DNA of 64,000 nt. Origin: Septoria linicola. Taxonomy: Eukaryota > Ascomycota > Dothideomycetes > Mycosphaerellales > Mycosphaerellaceae. Shown here in pieces: positions 29,604-39,288 of this stretch. The translations under genes were made by a program, and so were the position numbers. Each line of letters starts with the position of its first letter. Positions within the stretch are counted from its first letter, which is position 1. The DNA lies in assembly GCA_024114885.1 (NCBI GenBank), contig CP099428.1, forward strand, positions 248,001 through 312,000. Direction: 5' to 3'. The notes below the pieces were generated by a model. It was not told the DNA's origin and ran no database searches. It saw nothing but the letters and a program-made list of their open reading frames with translations.

Positions 29604-30434
29604 ATGCAATGTCAAACGTCGGCAAGGCAGACCATCGAGCAGGTGACGACAGAGCTCACGCTTCAGTATGAGAGGCTCAAACAACAACAACAACAACAAC
29701 AAATCGAAGACCTTGAGAAGAAGGTCAAGAGATGGAGAGCTCGTCGCCGCTTCACTAGATTTGCATTGCTCCCAGCAGAACTGCGACTGCGTATCTACGA
29801 GTTCTACATCCACGAACAGGCCCAGCGCCGTACACGCTACAGAGCGGTTCAGGAAAGTCTAGGCCCCCGTCTTCAAGGGTTGCCACACGTTCTGCCTCTT
29901 GCCCGTACTTCGCGAGACATCCGCGCTGAATTTCTCGACCAGCACTTTGAACATCACTTGTTCCTGGTTCAGCTCTGGAGCCCAACACATCAAAGAATCG
30001 TTGGTCAGGACCACGCACCTCTAAGTCTCCTAAGGATGGAGAAAGGCAGTGAAACATTCTTCAACCACTCAACCGACTACCGACTCCGCAAGATCCGCCG
30101 ACTGCTTGTGAGATTGCCCTTTCTCCGTGGAGTCAGGGACTATGACTACTTGCAGTGGACTATGGATTTCGCTTCCAAGGAGCTTCAAGCCGATATGATA
30201 CCGCCACGCCTACTCAAGAAGAAGGTTCGGATGCTATTGAGTAAGATTGAGGACAATGTGCGAATGGTCTTTGAACGGATCGTTAGTGATGGGGCCTTGA
30301 GAAGGGAGCATGTGCAACTTTCGCTCGATGCTTTGCGCGATAGTAGTACCGAACCATGTTGCATCGGTTGCTGTCTCACACCGTGGACCGCAGAACAGCC
30401 GCATCGTGCGAAGATGAGGGAGCATCTGTCGTAG
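29604..30434 (+). CDS. F-box-like (2EXR-type) protein, paralogue A
   Basis: A single exon of 276 aa. Residues about 10-50 form a charged coiled coil containing a seven-Gln run encoded by CAA repeats. FALLPAELRLRIYEFYI (about 52-68) is the F-box/2EXR-type N-terminal motif common in lineage-specific fungal families. The middle part is hydrophobic/basic with PLARTSRDIRAEFLDQHF and HHLFLVQLW, and the C-terminus has SDGALRREHVQLSLDALRDS followed by a Cys cluster (CCIGCC). The gene at 31013 has the same order of motifs, so the two are diverged tandem duplicates. If the motif acts as an F-box, the protein could link a target to an SCF ubiquitin ligase; no substrate domain such as LRR or WD40 is seen. 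Function is unknown. Confidence 0.75.
   Translation: MQCQTSARQTIEQVTTELTLQYERLKQQQQQQQIEDLEKKVKRWRARRRFTRFALLPAELRLRIYEFYIHEQAQRRTRYRAVQESLGPRLQGLPHVLPLARTSRDIRAEFLDQHFEHHLFLVQLWSPTHQRIVGQDHAPLSLLRMEKGSETFFNHSTDYRLRKIRRLLVRLPFLRGVRDYDYLQWTMDFASKELQADMIPPRLLKKKVRMLLSKIEDNVRMVFERIVSDGALRREHVQLSLDALRDSSTEPCCIGCCLTPWTAEQPHRAKMREHLS
29682..29702 (+). repeat. (CAA)7 microsatellite coding for poly-Gln
   Basis: Seven uninterrupted CAA codons lie inside the coiled-coil part of paralogue A. The other paralogue lacks this tract, so it arose after the duplication or was lost in the sister gene. Confidence 0.95.
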
Positions 30435-31012
30435 TGATTTTAGTGTCTGTCAGCTTGGCTTATGAACAACCAATAATGACTTGCGAGAAGCTGGAGGAAG
30501 AGTAGGATCGTTCGCAGTTCAACAGAAAGGCAGAAGTTTCGCAGCTTCGGACCTTCACAAGCGCGCTTATCGAGCTCGGGCATTTGATGGCACAACGTGC
30601 ATCAAAGAAGAAATGTATCTTCGTGACTCCATAGAGCAGCGCAAAAGGCATGTTGAGTGTAGTCCTTGCAGCCGGCGCAGAGCCGTGGCAGTGACTCAGA
30701 GCAGATGGTAATTGACAGTTCTGATATCTCTCGGTATATGTGTGCTACGCTTGCGAGAATCCTTTCCACTCCCGGTCTGTGGTCTCGAGATTGCTAGATC
30801 TAAGGCATGTTGAAGACCCCTGGCCAGGCAGTCACACGTCAGCATGAGTGAGATGATCTGTGTTGGCTGCCTGTCTGCCTGGCGAGGAATGGGTGCAGTA
30901 GGGAGCTTCCGCTGCCTTGCTGTGGGTATATGAGACAGGCCGCCTCCTCTCCTGAACATTATCGCCAACCACTAGCAATACAGCAAGCTCGTCCATCGCA
31001 CTCGAAGGAACC
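30435..31012. promoter_or_regulatory. Spacer and promoter of second F-box-like paralogue
   Basis: The 3' flank of paralogue A and upstream region of paralogue B. The proximal 145 bases contain the shared promoter elements. No gene is seen. Confidence 0.5.
30869..30934 (+). promoter_or_regulatory. Promoter block shared with first paralogue (copy 2)
   Basis: GCCTGTCTGCCT at 30869-30880 and TATATGAG at 30927-30934, 86 bases before the ATG, repeat the order and spacing found upstream of the gene at 29604. Confidence 0.6.
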
Positions 31013-31768
31013 ATGGCAGCAAGTAGCATTGGGCAGATGTCACAGGCCTTCGAATGGTTCGGTAGTGGAGCGGATTGGATCGGCCAAGGCACTACCAAAG
31101 ACAGAGATATGAGCACTTTCCCAAAGTTCTCGGCGCTTCCCGTCGAGCTACGCCTCCTCGTCTATGACTTCTACATCCAAGCCAAAAAGTGCTATGTTGG
31201 AGACGCCTACGGGTATCTCTGGGCGCGAGAATTGCCAGTCGCACAAGCATCAAGGCTGCTACGGGAAGAGTTCTTAGACTGCTTCGTGGAAACACATGCG
31301 CTAGCCTTTCGCGTTCGAACCTCGCAGACGCCCGCTCCAAGGATTGTGACCCATCAGAAGTTGCAGGTGCTGTGTCTGGAACCTTCAGCCAGACTCTTCT
31401 TCGAGGTCGAAGACGATCAGCGCATTGCCCTGGTTCGCAGGCTACATATCTTCGCACAATTGAACAGCCGGGTCACCAATTTGTGGACCATCGACTTTAC
31501 TAAAGGGTCCTGTAAGCTTCACGACTCCTCAGGACCCAGATCTGCCTCCTCATCGGAGGCGCAACTCATTCAATCCATAGACAGCAAAGTCCAGCAGGCA
31601 TGCGCTCGAATAACCACAGAAGGGGGCTTGCGAAGGAATCATATGACACTATTGCTGGACGCCTTGAGGGATAGTGGTGGAAGTGACTGTGGTTCTTGCG
31701 AAGTGTCTCTTGCTAGAAGATTGCAAGTGCGGCAGGAGATGCTGCGCCAAATCAGCTATGGCTTGTGA
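31013..31768 (+). CDS. F-box-like (2EXR-type) protein, paralogue B
   Basis: A single exon of 251 aa starting at an ATG in good context (ACCATGG). FSALPVELRLLVYDFYI (about 42-58) matches the F-box/2EXR-type motif of paralogue A. QASRLLREEFLDCFVE, LARRLHIFAQL-like strands, a WTIDF segment (WTMDF in A), and the C-terminal TEGGLRRNHMTLLLDALRDSGG with CGSC follow in the same order as in A. Overall identity is low outside these blocks, so the duplication is old or the copies evolve quickly. The N-terminal coiled coil and poly-Gln of A are replaced by a short Gly/Trp-containing leader. The two genes are adjacent, in the same direction, and share promoter elements. Function is unknown. Confidence 0.75.
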   Translation: MAASSIGQMSQAFEWFGSGADWIGQGTTKDRDMSTFPKFSALPVELRLLVYDFYIQAKKCYVGDAYGYLWARELPVAQASRLLREEFLDCFVETHALAFRVRTSQTPAPRIVTHQKLQVLCLEPSARLFFEVEDDQRIALVRRLHIFAQLNSRVTNLWTIDFTKGSCKLHDSSGPRSASSSEAQLIQSIDSKVQQACARITTEGGLRRNHMTLLLDALRDSGGSDCGSCEVSLARRLQVRQEMLRQISYGL

Positions 31769-32058
31769 GCGACACGAGTGCGAGTGACTCTGATGTGGAG
31801 ATTTGGTCTCTCAAGCTTCGCAGTCGCTCACGGTGCCTGAGGCTGGCGAAGCTGCAGCAATGGTTCGCTGAATTAAGGTTTCGAGACTTTGAGCTTCAGT
31901 GTGTAGTGAACTGGATGAACCAGAGTAGAACTTGTCTCATGCTCTCAATTTCAATGTAAGCATGCTCGTTGGGAAGCAACTCGGCTAGCCTTGGTTCGCA
32001 GGCCATGCGTATTTGGCATCTTGCATGTCGTGCTGAGCACAATAACCCACAACGATGC

Positions 32059-34305
32059 TCACTTCTGCAACACTGCTGTAGAGTCTAGCTCAACCGCCTT
32101 CTGCGTGCTTGGATAAGTCGCCTCAGCATGCTTCCTATGTCGGAAGTCGAGCTTGACCATGCCGCTCAGTCCACCTTCGCTCCGCGGCTGTCCTGGGGCA
32201 GAGTCACTGCTAGACCTTATGCCATGCTTGAGAAAGCCTAGCATCGAACTTCGTCTGCGAGAGTCCGGCGTGGCTGGTGCTGCCGGCACAGGATGTGAAC
32301 TTGAGCCTGTCGACGCTGTAGATGGTTGTCGCTCTGAGTCAGCTGCAGAATGGCTGTCGTCGGAGAAATGACTCAGTCGTGGAATATCCTGAGAAGACGC
32401 CCGGGAATGCGCAGGAGGAGAGCCAGGATAGCTGAGCGAAGGAGGGTGCAATGAGTGCGAGGGTACCGCAGGTTTCTGGAGACCCGAACCACTTGAAGCA
32501 TGTAGTATTGCCAGCCTCTGCTTGAGAATCGTGACTGTAGTCTGCTGACCATGCTCAGCGAACTGTATCAGGGCAGGATAGTCGTTGAAACTTGGGTCTC
32601 TCGCTGCTTGGCGAAGAGGTCTGATCAAGCCGCTATACAGTTGGCGTGATGTACGCTGGAGTGACGTAACGACAGAGTCATCTACAGAGTCGAAGGCAGG
32701 GCCAAACAAGCCCATGCCTCGCTGTTGGAGCTTCAGAATTTCTGGTGGGGCATCCGACAATGCAAACTGCAGTAGTGGCGAGGGAGGTACTCGCAAATTC
32801 TGAGCCGCTTCCTGAGCCATGTCGGCGAGGATGTCAATCGCCTCGGTATAGTTCTGGACAATGTCACCCAGGCAAACATTCATGCTCTCTTCAGGAGGGC
32901 CTGCTATGCTTGTCTGTGCGAAAGACTGTTGCATCTGCTGTATGCCCACCGTTTCAAGAGGTCGTAGCTGCGATCTTGGCGGGATCTGTGGAACCGGCGA
33001 CATCATGTCTGTCGGACTTTCGGCCAGTTGTTGCTCTATACTTGCTGAGTTGTACTGCTCCAAGCTAGCTCGGCTATGCTGCTGTCCCGAGTGGCTACGA
33101 CTGCGAGATGGTACTGCCTCAGCCCATGGATTTCCATCAGGATCATCCCAGCCGCTACTAGATGTCTGTGTTGGAGCGAGAGGATTCAGAGAAGGGTCTA
33201 TATGTTTGTATTGAGGTGAGGGGGCGAACAACCGGTCAGCTTGAGCCGTGATGGACGGATCTCTCATACCATCAGTGCCCTCATCCTCGTCATGTTTCCG
33301 AACAGGTTCCGCAGGCTTGATGCCAGTGAGATAGTAGCTGTTGACAGAGTCTATCGTGCCCTTTCTCTTTCTCGCTGCAGGGTCAAGGAACTCATCTGTA
33401 AGCCACTCCGAGACTTTCATGGACTCTTTGCTTGCAGTAGATGGCCAAAGGTTGATGTCGAATGCCTCCCGGTCATTGGCGATGTGGTCGTTCAAGCATC
33501 GAGTTTTGTATAGCAGCACAGAGTCCATATTCCTGCCTCTATGCACGGAGGAAACATGGTCCAGATACGCCTCCATACCGCAGTATACGGCGGCCTCTGG
33601 AGCGCTCTGATATACGCAAAACAAACATTTGTAAGAATGCTTATTATGCATAGTGGGTCGCTGAGGCACATGAGACTTGGCCAGAAAAGTCCATCGCAGT
33701 TTCAAGGCCCGCTCAGGAAACTCGAATGTCTTGCTCCAGAGCAGATTAGGATCAGTGCTTACAAAATTGCTCCGAAACGCGCACTTTGGTTCCTTGCATT
33801 TTTGATAGTATGCGGTGGCGGTTTTACTACTTGCACCACTCCGCGAATACGCGCCGCCCTCTTTGGCTTTTTGCAATGCTGCGTCTCGATCACCATTCTG
33901 AAGATTGTAAGCACCGCGGCAGAACCCGAGATAGTCGTTGTCTGGTCGAGCCTCTGGAACTAAGGCCATATCGTAGACTTTCGCATTCCCATGTCGTGTT
34001 TCACTTTCTCTGTTGTCCTGTGGGAAGCCCGCACTGTACAGACTTCGCACTGGACCTAGAACGGAGGCGCTTGCAAACAGCGCCGAGTGGGCGGAGCTTG
34101 CCTGATTCCGTGAGCTGGAGAACTGAAGCTGGTCGTCTGCCACCTGGAGTCCGTTGGCGTCTTGTGCCTGTGTCGAGAATCTTGTCGCTGCGTATGTCGA
34201 GCTGCTGAAGTCAGAAGTTCCAGACGCAAGACTCGTGGGTGGGTTGAGCCAGCCTCGTTGTGCCGAGCCGCTAGATTGCGACCCTCTGTCCACAGCTGCA
34301 GCCAT
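32059..34305 (-). CDS. Unknown protein with Cys/His motif (zinc-finger-like), 748 aa
   Basis: A single exon with a disordered Ser/Gln-rich N-terminus to about 110. A conserved-looking block follows (about 120-300): DYLGFCRGAYNLQNGDR, KCKEPKCAFRSNFV, KLRWTFLAKSHVPQ, then YKCLFCVYQS and YLDHVSSVH, where the spacing C-x2-C ... H-x5-H fits an atypical C2H2 finger. The stretch to about 520 is low complexity. The part at about 485-630 is predicted helical (GDIVQNYTEAIDILADMAQEA, LRQAARDPSFNDYPALIQFAEHGQQTTVTILKQRL), and the basic C-terminus is SRRRSSMLGFLKHG. I recognise the Cys/His block as one recurring in uncharacterised ascomycete proteins, but no function is known. DNA or RNA binding is possible. 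There is no signal peptide or TM segment. Confidence 0.82.
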   Translation of the reverse strand: MAAAVDRGSQSSGSAQRGWLNPPTSLASGTSDFSSSTYAATRFSTQAQDANGLQVADDQLQFSSSRNQASSAHSALFASASVLGPVRSLYSAGFPQDNRESETRHGNAKVYDMALVPEARPDNDYLGFCRGAYNLQNGDRDAALQKAKEGGAYSRSGASSKTATAYYQKCKEPKCAFRSNFVSTDPNLLWSKTFEFPERALKLRWTFLAKSHVPQRPTMHNKHSYKCLFCVYQSAPEAAVYCGMEAYLDHVSSVHRGRNMDSVLLYKTRCLNDHIANDREAFDINLWPSTASKESMKVSEWLTDEFLDPAARKRKGTIDSVNSYYLTGIKPAEPVRKHDEDEGTDGMRDPSITAQADRLFAPSPQYKHIDPSLNPLAPTQTSSSGWDDPDGNPWAEAVPSRSRSHSGQQHSRASLEQYNSASIEQQLAESPTDMMSPVPQIPPRSQLRPLETVGIQQMQQSFAQTSIAGPPEESMNVCLGDIVQNYTEAIDILADMAQEAAQNLRVPPSPLLQFALSDAPPEILKLQQRGMGLFGPAFDSVDDSVVTSLQRTSRQLYSGLIRPLRQAARDPSFNDYPALIQFAEHGQQTTVTILKQRLAILHASSGSGLQKPAVPSHSLHPPSLSYPGSPPAHSRASSQDIPRLSHFSDDSHSAADSERQPSTASTGSSSHPVPAAPATPDSRRRSSMLGFLKHGIRSSSDSAPGQPRSEGGLSGMVKLDFRHRKHAEATYPSTQKAVELDSTAVLQK

Positions 34306-35013
34306 GGTATTTCGGCTAGCCTACTCGTCGGACTTTGCGCTCAGGTTGTTAGATACAGATTTCTGCGGGCAAAAGGTTTCATAGCTTTGTGGATAGACTG
34401 TATATCAGCTGAAGTCTCTAATTGAAACCTCAGAGGCCAGGAAATGCGATCTTCATGGCACAGCCCGACCTGCTATCATGCTCAGAGGCCGCCAGCTCGT
34501 GTGGCTTGCAGGAGGAGCTGCAGATCGACCTGCTGCGGTGCGACTCAGCGTCTGGGAGGTCGAAGCACAATGTTCGACCTCTCGACGTGGTGGCCATCGC
34601 GAGGGGCATGGTGCTATGGCTGATCGGGTCACATTTGATGACACCTGAAGTGGCCGAAAGGGAGAGGTTAGAGAGCATGTTACAAGGAAGAGGGTTGCAC
34701 GTGTTTTCGTGATGAAATTGTTTCCGAGACCGAGCGTTCGGACCAAGCCCCTTTGCGCGCTCATCTTGCTGCAGACAAGCACTTGCCAAACGACGTAACG
34801 AAGCCTCAAGATACCCGATCCCCATATCGCACTTGTTCACCAGTGCTGCCATTCCTTAGAACGCGTTCCTTTCCGTATACTTCGATCGCACCTGCCACTC
34901 ATTCCAGGACGCACCTTCCCTCCGCTCAAACGAACACAACAGCGGACTTCTACCTCTTCTCAAAGGAATACAACTCTCTATACCAAAATACTAGCAACAT
35001 AATCAACGACAAC
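34306..35013. promoter_or_regulatory. Divergent promoter region; one weak small ORF
   Basis: The spacer between the 748-aa gene and the CFEM-like gene. A 96-aa frame at 34422-34712 (+) has a helical, plausible C-terminal half but no recognisable family, so I leave it uncalled. The last 200 bases are C-rich, AT-flanked leader sequence typical of a highly expressed surface-protein gene. Confidence 0.4.
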
Positions 35014-35691
35014 ATGTTTGTCAAGTCTTCCGCCATCCTTGCTGTTCTCGCTGTTGCCGCGCAGGTCGTGGTAGCAGCGCAGCCTCCAGCATGTGTCATT
35101 GCTGCTGTCAAGTAAGCGCCTCCGGGAGGACATTGGAGAGTGAAAGACATGCAATGGCGGTGGCGAGGTCGGGTCAGAATCAGGGCTGGACATTGTGACT
35201 AACAGGTGTGCAGCACCGAGTCTGATCCGTCAGATTTCAAGACCATCTGTGGCTCTGAGAAGGCCCAATCTTATCTGACTAACAACTGCGGAAACAACCT
35301 CGAAGCAGCCCAGAGCTACTTTGAGGACATCTGCAAGACCAACGGCCACGAGGTCTCGTTCTCTGAGAACAAGGATGAGGAGGACAGCTCTTCCTCCACC
35401 AGATCCTCCTCGGCTTCGGCCACCGCATCTGGTACCGATGAGGAGACTTCTGCCACGGAAACTGCTTCCATTACTGGTAGCAACACATACGGCGGTACGT
35501 TATGTTCTGGAAAAAGTCCAATGACTGGAAAAGTGGCAACTAACAAAGTCTACGCAGCTTCTGGCTCCATCCCATCTGCCACTGGTAGCGACGCAGCCTC
35601 TTCCACAGGTGCTGCATCAAGCGTGAGACTAGGCATGGATGTGCTGGGTATGAGCGCATTGCTCACATTTGGTGCTATGCTGGCATTGTAG
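35014..35691 (+). CDS. CFEM-like GPI-anchored cell-wall protein (three exons)
   Basis: Exons 35014-35111, 35214-35494 and 35558-35691 encode 170 aa. Residues 1-21 are a signal peptide (ILAVLAVAAQVVVAA). The mature N-terminus QPPACVIAAVNTESDPSDFKTIC, continuing to a NNC and a DIC, has four Cys with the spacing of short CFEM-like wall proteins; full CFEM domains have eight, so haem binding is doubtful. A Ser/Thr-rich stalk and a hydrophobic C-terminus (VLGMSALLTFGAMLAL) follow, fitting GPI attachment. The first intron (102 nt) splits an Asn codon. The second (63 nt, GTACGT ... CTAAC ... CAG) is a multiple of three and has no stop, so retention would give a 191-aa form with one more Cys. Likely a structural or adhesive wall protein. 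Confidence 0.85.
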
Positions 35692-36266
35692 AAGCCAAGC
35701 GCTCCTAACGAAAGTTTTGCGTGCAACTGATCTCGAGCCATATCTGGGCATCGAAGCTCCGGCGTTCGTGGCCACACTGGCGTTGTTTGATAAACGGCAT
35801 AGAAGGACGGCATTGAGTCAATCAATGAAGCTCGGCATCATTACGAACGGTCTACTCACTCTTTCACATGTGTCCCTTCAAATGCTGCGACTCCGTCTAC
35901 GTTGACAGCTTCTACAAAGGTTTGTGCATCCCCGCCTCCGGACCGCAAAGACGTACCTTCAAGGACGAATCGTACAGTCAAACAAGCCAAATGTCTTGCT
36001 TTGTGGTAAAATCACAATGCCGTTGATCGCCATTGTGTCGCTTTGTTGCTTTGTGTCGTTTCATTGTCTCCTGAGAGACGCAGTCGCAGGAGGACGACAT
36101 ATAAATGTGCTAGCCCAGGGGATTTTCACCCTCACAGCATTCGATCGATTGAGACCAGCACGATAGCAGCAAAATCACTCTTTCAGCAGTAGATTTCTCG
36201 CCGGACGTAGAAGTATATTCCACTGAAAGGTAAGCTCCCTCACTTCGTCTCACTCTAGCCCACAAG
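35692..36266. other. Spacer and promoter, no gene seen
   Basis: The 3' flank of the CFEM-like gene and the promoter of the F-box-like gene. A CATATAAATG element (about 36098-36107) could be its TATA box. Confidence 0.4.
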
Positions 36267-37245
36267 ATGCCTTTCGACCCGAACGCAGACAACATGGGTC
36301 AGATCCCAGCCGAGCTTATAGGTGTGATCGCACAGCAAATGGACCGTAGCACTTTCCACGATTTCCAGTCCGCTTCTCGCCTCGTTCGCGACCAGACAAC
36401 TAACGAGTTCGCAGCACGATACTACCGAGACCTGGACGTCGCCATCATCGGCAACCACTTACGCCCCGTCGAAAGCTCTCTCGACAACAGCGCATACGCC
36501 GGATCGGTTCGAACCATCATATTCACTGATCTCGCAGGACAATTCGGTAACATGCTGTCGCAGATCACCTTGGTCAAACAGATCTTGGCCAAAACACCAC
36601 GCCTTAACTCCATCAGGTTCCAGACTGGCCTGCCCCGAAACTCTCAAGTCGTGCACCAGTGCCTCACAGACATGGTCGCGCAGCCTGATGGATCCCTGAC
36701 CGTAGCAATTCCCGGACTCAGAACTCTCGACATTACTCCAGACGAGCACCATCGCCGCCCAGCACGACTGGCAAGCCAAGACATTCTGGACATTCTGACG
36801 AGATATCAGACATCCCTTCAGAACTTCAGCATCGACTCGGCAATACTAACTGCTGCTGACTGGGAGCCGATCTTGGTGTACATTCGTGACCAGCTGAACC
36901 TGGAGAATTTCCGCTTCGCTCACCACGATTTTTACGCTCTTGCTCCTGAGCCGCTGTTTGCTGTAGAGAAAGATGACGCTGTGCACGAAAGCTATTATCT
37001 TGGCGAGACTCTAGACATTGAAGAGTCTACGGCTGAGATGCGAGGTGCAGAAGCTGTCAAGCGTGGTGCGAACAGACTGCTCCAGATCTTGGAGCTGGAT
37101 AGCTTCGATCCGCGCATGATGTCGTAAGTGTGTTCATTTGCTTCTTGGTCTGTGGGTCGTGGTCCGTTTTAATGTGCAATGCTGCTAATGACACAACAGA
37201 GGTGTGACATCGAATTCTCGCTCCTATCTATCAATTCCTTCCTGA
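36267..37245 (+). CDS. F-box-like protein of unknown function (two exons)
   Basis: Exon 1 is 36267-37123. A GTAAGT donor overlaps the in-frame stop; a 76-nt intron with CTAATGAC branch point and CAACAG acceptor leads to a short exon 37200-37245, giving 300 aa. If the intron is retained the protein ends at 37127 (286 aa). The N-terminus QIPAELIGVIAQQMDRSTFHDFQSASR resembles an F-box helix bundle (LP-x-EL-x2-I ... LR). The rest (SVRTIIFTDLAGQ, LAKTPRLNSIRFQT, LRTLDITPDE, YQTSLQNFSID) has the regular short strands of LRR-like F-box proteins. A role as substrate adaptor of an SCF ubiquitin ligase is inferred from this shape. There is no signal peptide. It is not an obvious copy of the pair at 29.6-31.8 kb. 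Confidence 0.72.
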
Positions 37246-38237
37246 CGTCTTCTCCCATTCCTTTACTTGAGTCTTTCCACGTCTGCATTCATAATGATGG
37301 ATCAGAGAAGCATGAAGTTCGTGCAAGCTTGATCCGTCATTCTTTGACACTGTGCTCGGCACAGTCAGTCCCATCTTCCTCTAACAGTCTACTAGTTACG
37401 GTGCCGAAGGGCATCAGCCACGCTCCTCCAAGGCCCACAACAAGCAATGCTCTCCACCACGGCTCGTAGCATCGCTGCTGAAGTTTCGTGCGAACAATAC
37501 GTTCAACCACAATAGGAAGGTGAGTTGAACTTGTTGTCTCCAAGGCCGTCTCCCCGTTCCCATGTTTCGTCGAAGTGGCTTGAGAATCGGCCCGTCCAGC
37601 CTTACGGCCACGATTATTTTGGTCGCAACGGCGTTCGTAACTGTACCAGACATTTGTGCAAAGCATCGGGCTACGACAAAGCGCTTAGCAGTGTTCATAC
37701 ATTTCCGAGTGGAATGAAGACCTCCGGACATACAAGTGACGACGATACTGAGAGTTTTGGAGGAGTCTCTCGTATTCTGAGCGAGCTGCGGAGGATCGCG
37801 CCCCGCTCTGATACTTGCCTGTCTGCCACGATTCACGAAATCTCAATCGCTCTGCCTGCCCAGACTCAGCCTATTCATGGATGGGAGGATTTGTTCAGAA
37901 GTCAAGATCTCAGGAGAGCAGATCTATCCTTGCAGTGACATACGAAGCGCGGCGCAAGCGAGATCAAGATACTGAAGACACAAACCAACGGCTCAGATCC
38001 CACACTAGCCGCCGCACACGAGCACCTAGACAGGGTTATAGCTTCAAGGAACCTGCGAGCAAGCAAGCAAGGCTGATGACATTGATCGGTCCAGACCTCT
38101 CACGCCGCTTCCCTGCACCAACATCGTCAACGCTAAAACGCGGTGGCAGTTGTGGATAGAGATGCACGAGTCAAGCGATCGATCCTGTGCCGCTTCTCAC
38201 GACCGGGCAAGTGGTGCAGATCGGTGTTGGTGATTTA
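37246..38237. other. Intergenic, no gene seen
   Basis: Several overlapping frames on both strands (for example 37525-37938 + and 37414-37836 -) mask each other and lack recognisable sequence. Promoter-like features are not apparent. Confidence 0.45.
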
Positions 38238-38552
38238 TCAAACTTTCTTGTGAAATGCATAGACAATCCAGTTCTTGCCTGCACACACCGGAGAAGCTGT
38301 CATCGGAGTGGCCGCGATCGACAAGTTTGACTGCCAAGCACGGAGCTCGCGCAGCAGCTCGTGGCAATACGCAGGGCGGCGATGCAACCCGAGACGAGCT
38401 TCGACATGCTGCATGAAAATGTCGATCTCTTGGCTTCGAAGGATTCGTCGTTCGTGTTTGACGAGAATCGCAAAATGTTCAGCATGTCGTGTTCTTGTTG
38501 ATGCCTGGTCAGAATATAGAGCTGGGTCATTGACCTTGCGCTCAGTCGTCAT
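38238..38552 (-). CDS. Possible small protein with PAH-like helices (tentative)
   Basis: An intronless frame of 104 aa from ATG 38552. The central part (HAEHFAILVKHERR, then EIDIFMQHVEARLG and RPAYCHELLRELRAW, about residues 34-74) is strongly helical, with the hydrophobic spacing of a Sin3 paired amphipathic helix unit (Phe/Met-x2-Val ... Tyr-x3-Leu-x2-Leu-x2-Trp). Codon choice looks more gene-like than in the surrounding gap. The C-terminal 30 residues are unlike the rest and could be read-through of an intron, so the true end is uncertain. If real, it could be a small regulator competing at Sin3-type interfaces. This is speculative; a random ORF is the alternative. Confidence 0.35.
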   Translation of the reverse strand: MTTERKVNDPALYSDQASTRTRHAEHFAILVKHERRILRSQEIDIFMQHVEARLGLHRRPAYCHELLRELRAWQSNLSIAATPMTASPVCAGKNWIVYAFHKKV

Positions 38553-39288
38553 ACTGCATCGCAAACAGAGCTGAGAGTAGTCTAGGTCCCATGTGCTGCA
38601 AGTCATGTAGATTGTGGTTGTATGCATGAGTGTGATAGTGGCTGTTTTACGTACAGATCTACGAGACCTACGCCGCTTCGCGGACTCGTGCCTTCTATGC
38701 ACGGAGTCTCATATGACTGTACCGTAGTCAGCCCTATGGCATCTCGCATCCATGCTCCCAGATGGTCTCTGCAAGGGAGCACACCACTATCAAATTGTGG
38801 GCCCCTCTCATGTGTGACTTCCGTACGTGAGATCATGTCAATCACTATTCGGAGCGGCCTCTGCTGGCCTGACATTGATTGTGCTGTTTTCCGATCTTGC
38901 CCGGAGCTTCAAACCGGTTCTGACTTCGTGGCTGGCTTTAGATGACTTGTTCCTCGCATCCCGCAGGACGCGGACATGTCTGCCGAGAGTGATTTTGGGC
39001 ACCTCCGCTGAGACTCGTTGAGAGCACTGGTAGCACTGGAATCACAAATGTGGCCACTGCAGTGTCCAAATTCCCATATGATCAGTCCTTGGCATGAGGT
39101 GGTCCAGGACTTCTAATCTACTTCAGTCCAACATGATGTGACTGAAGAAGAGACTTCGAGAAGGAACCTTGTGTGAAACGGATGTAATGGCATGGCATAC
39201 TGACGTGCCTTTGTTCAAAGCCCGATGACAATGCTCATGGTGTGCGACAATAATTATAGCCTCAATCACTGGGGTGATCATAGGCTCT
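38553..39288. other. Intergenic, no gene seen
   Basis: Downstream flank of the C2H2 gene. No frame looks coding. Confidence 0.5.

Noticed and set aside
34422..34712. Plus-strand 96-aa frame with a plausible helical C-terminus
   Set aside because: It overlaps a divergent promoter and competing antisense frames, with no recognisable domain.
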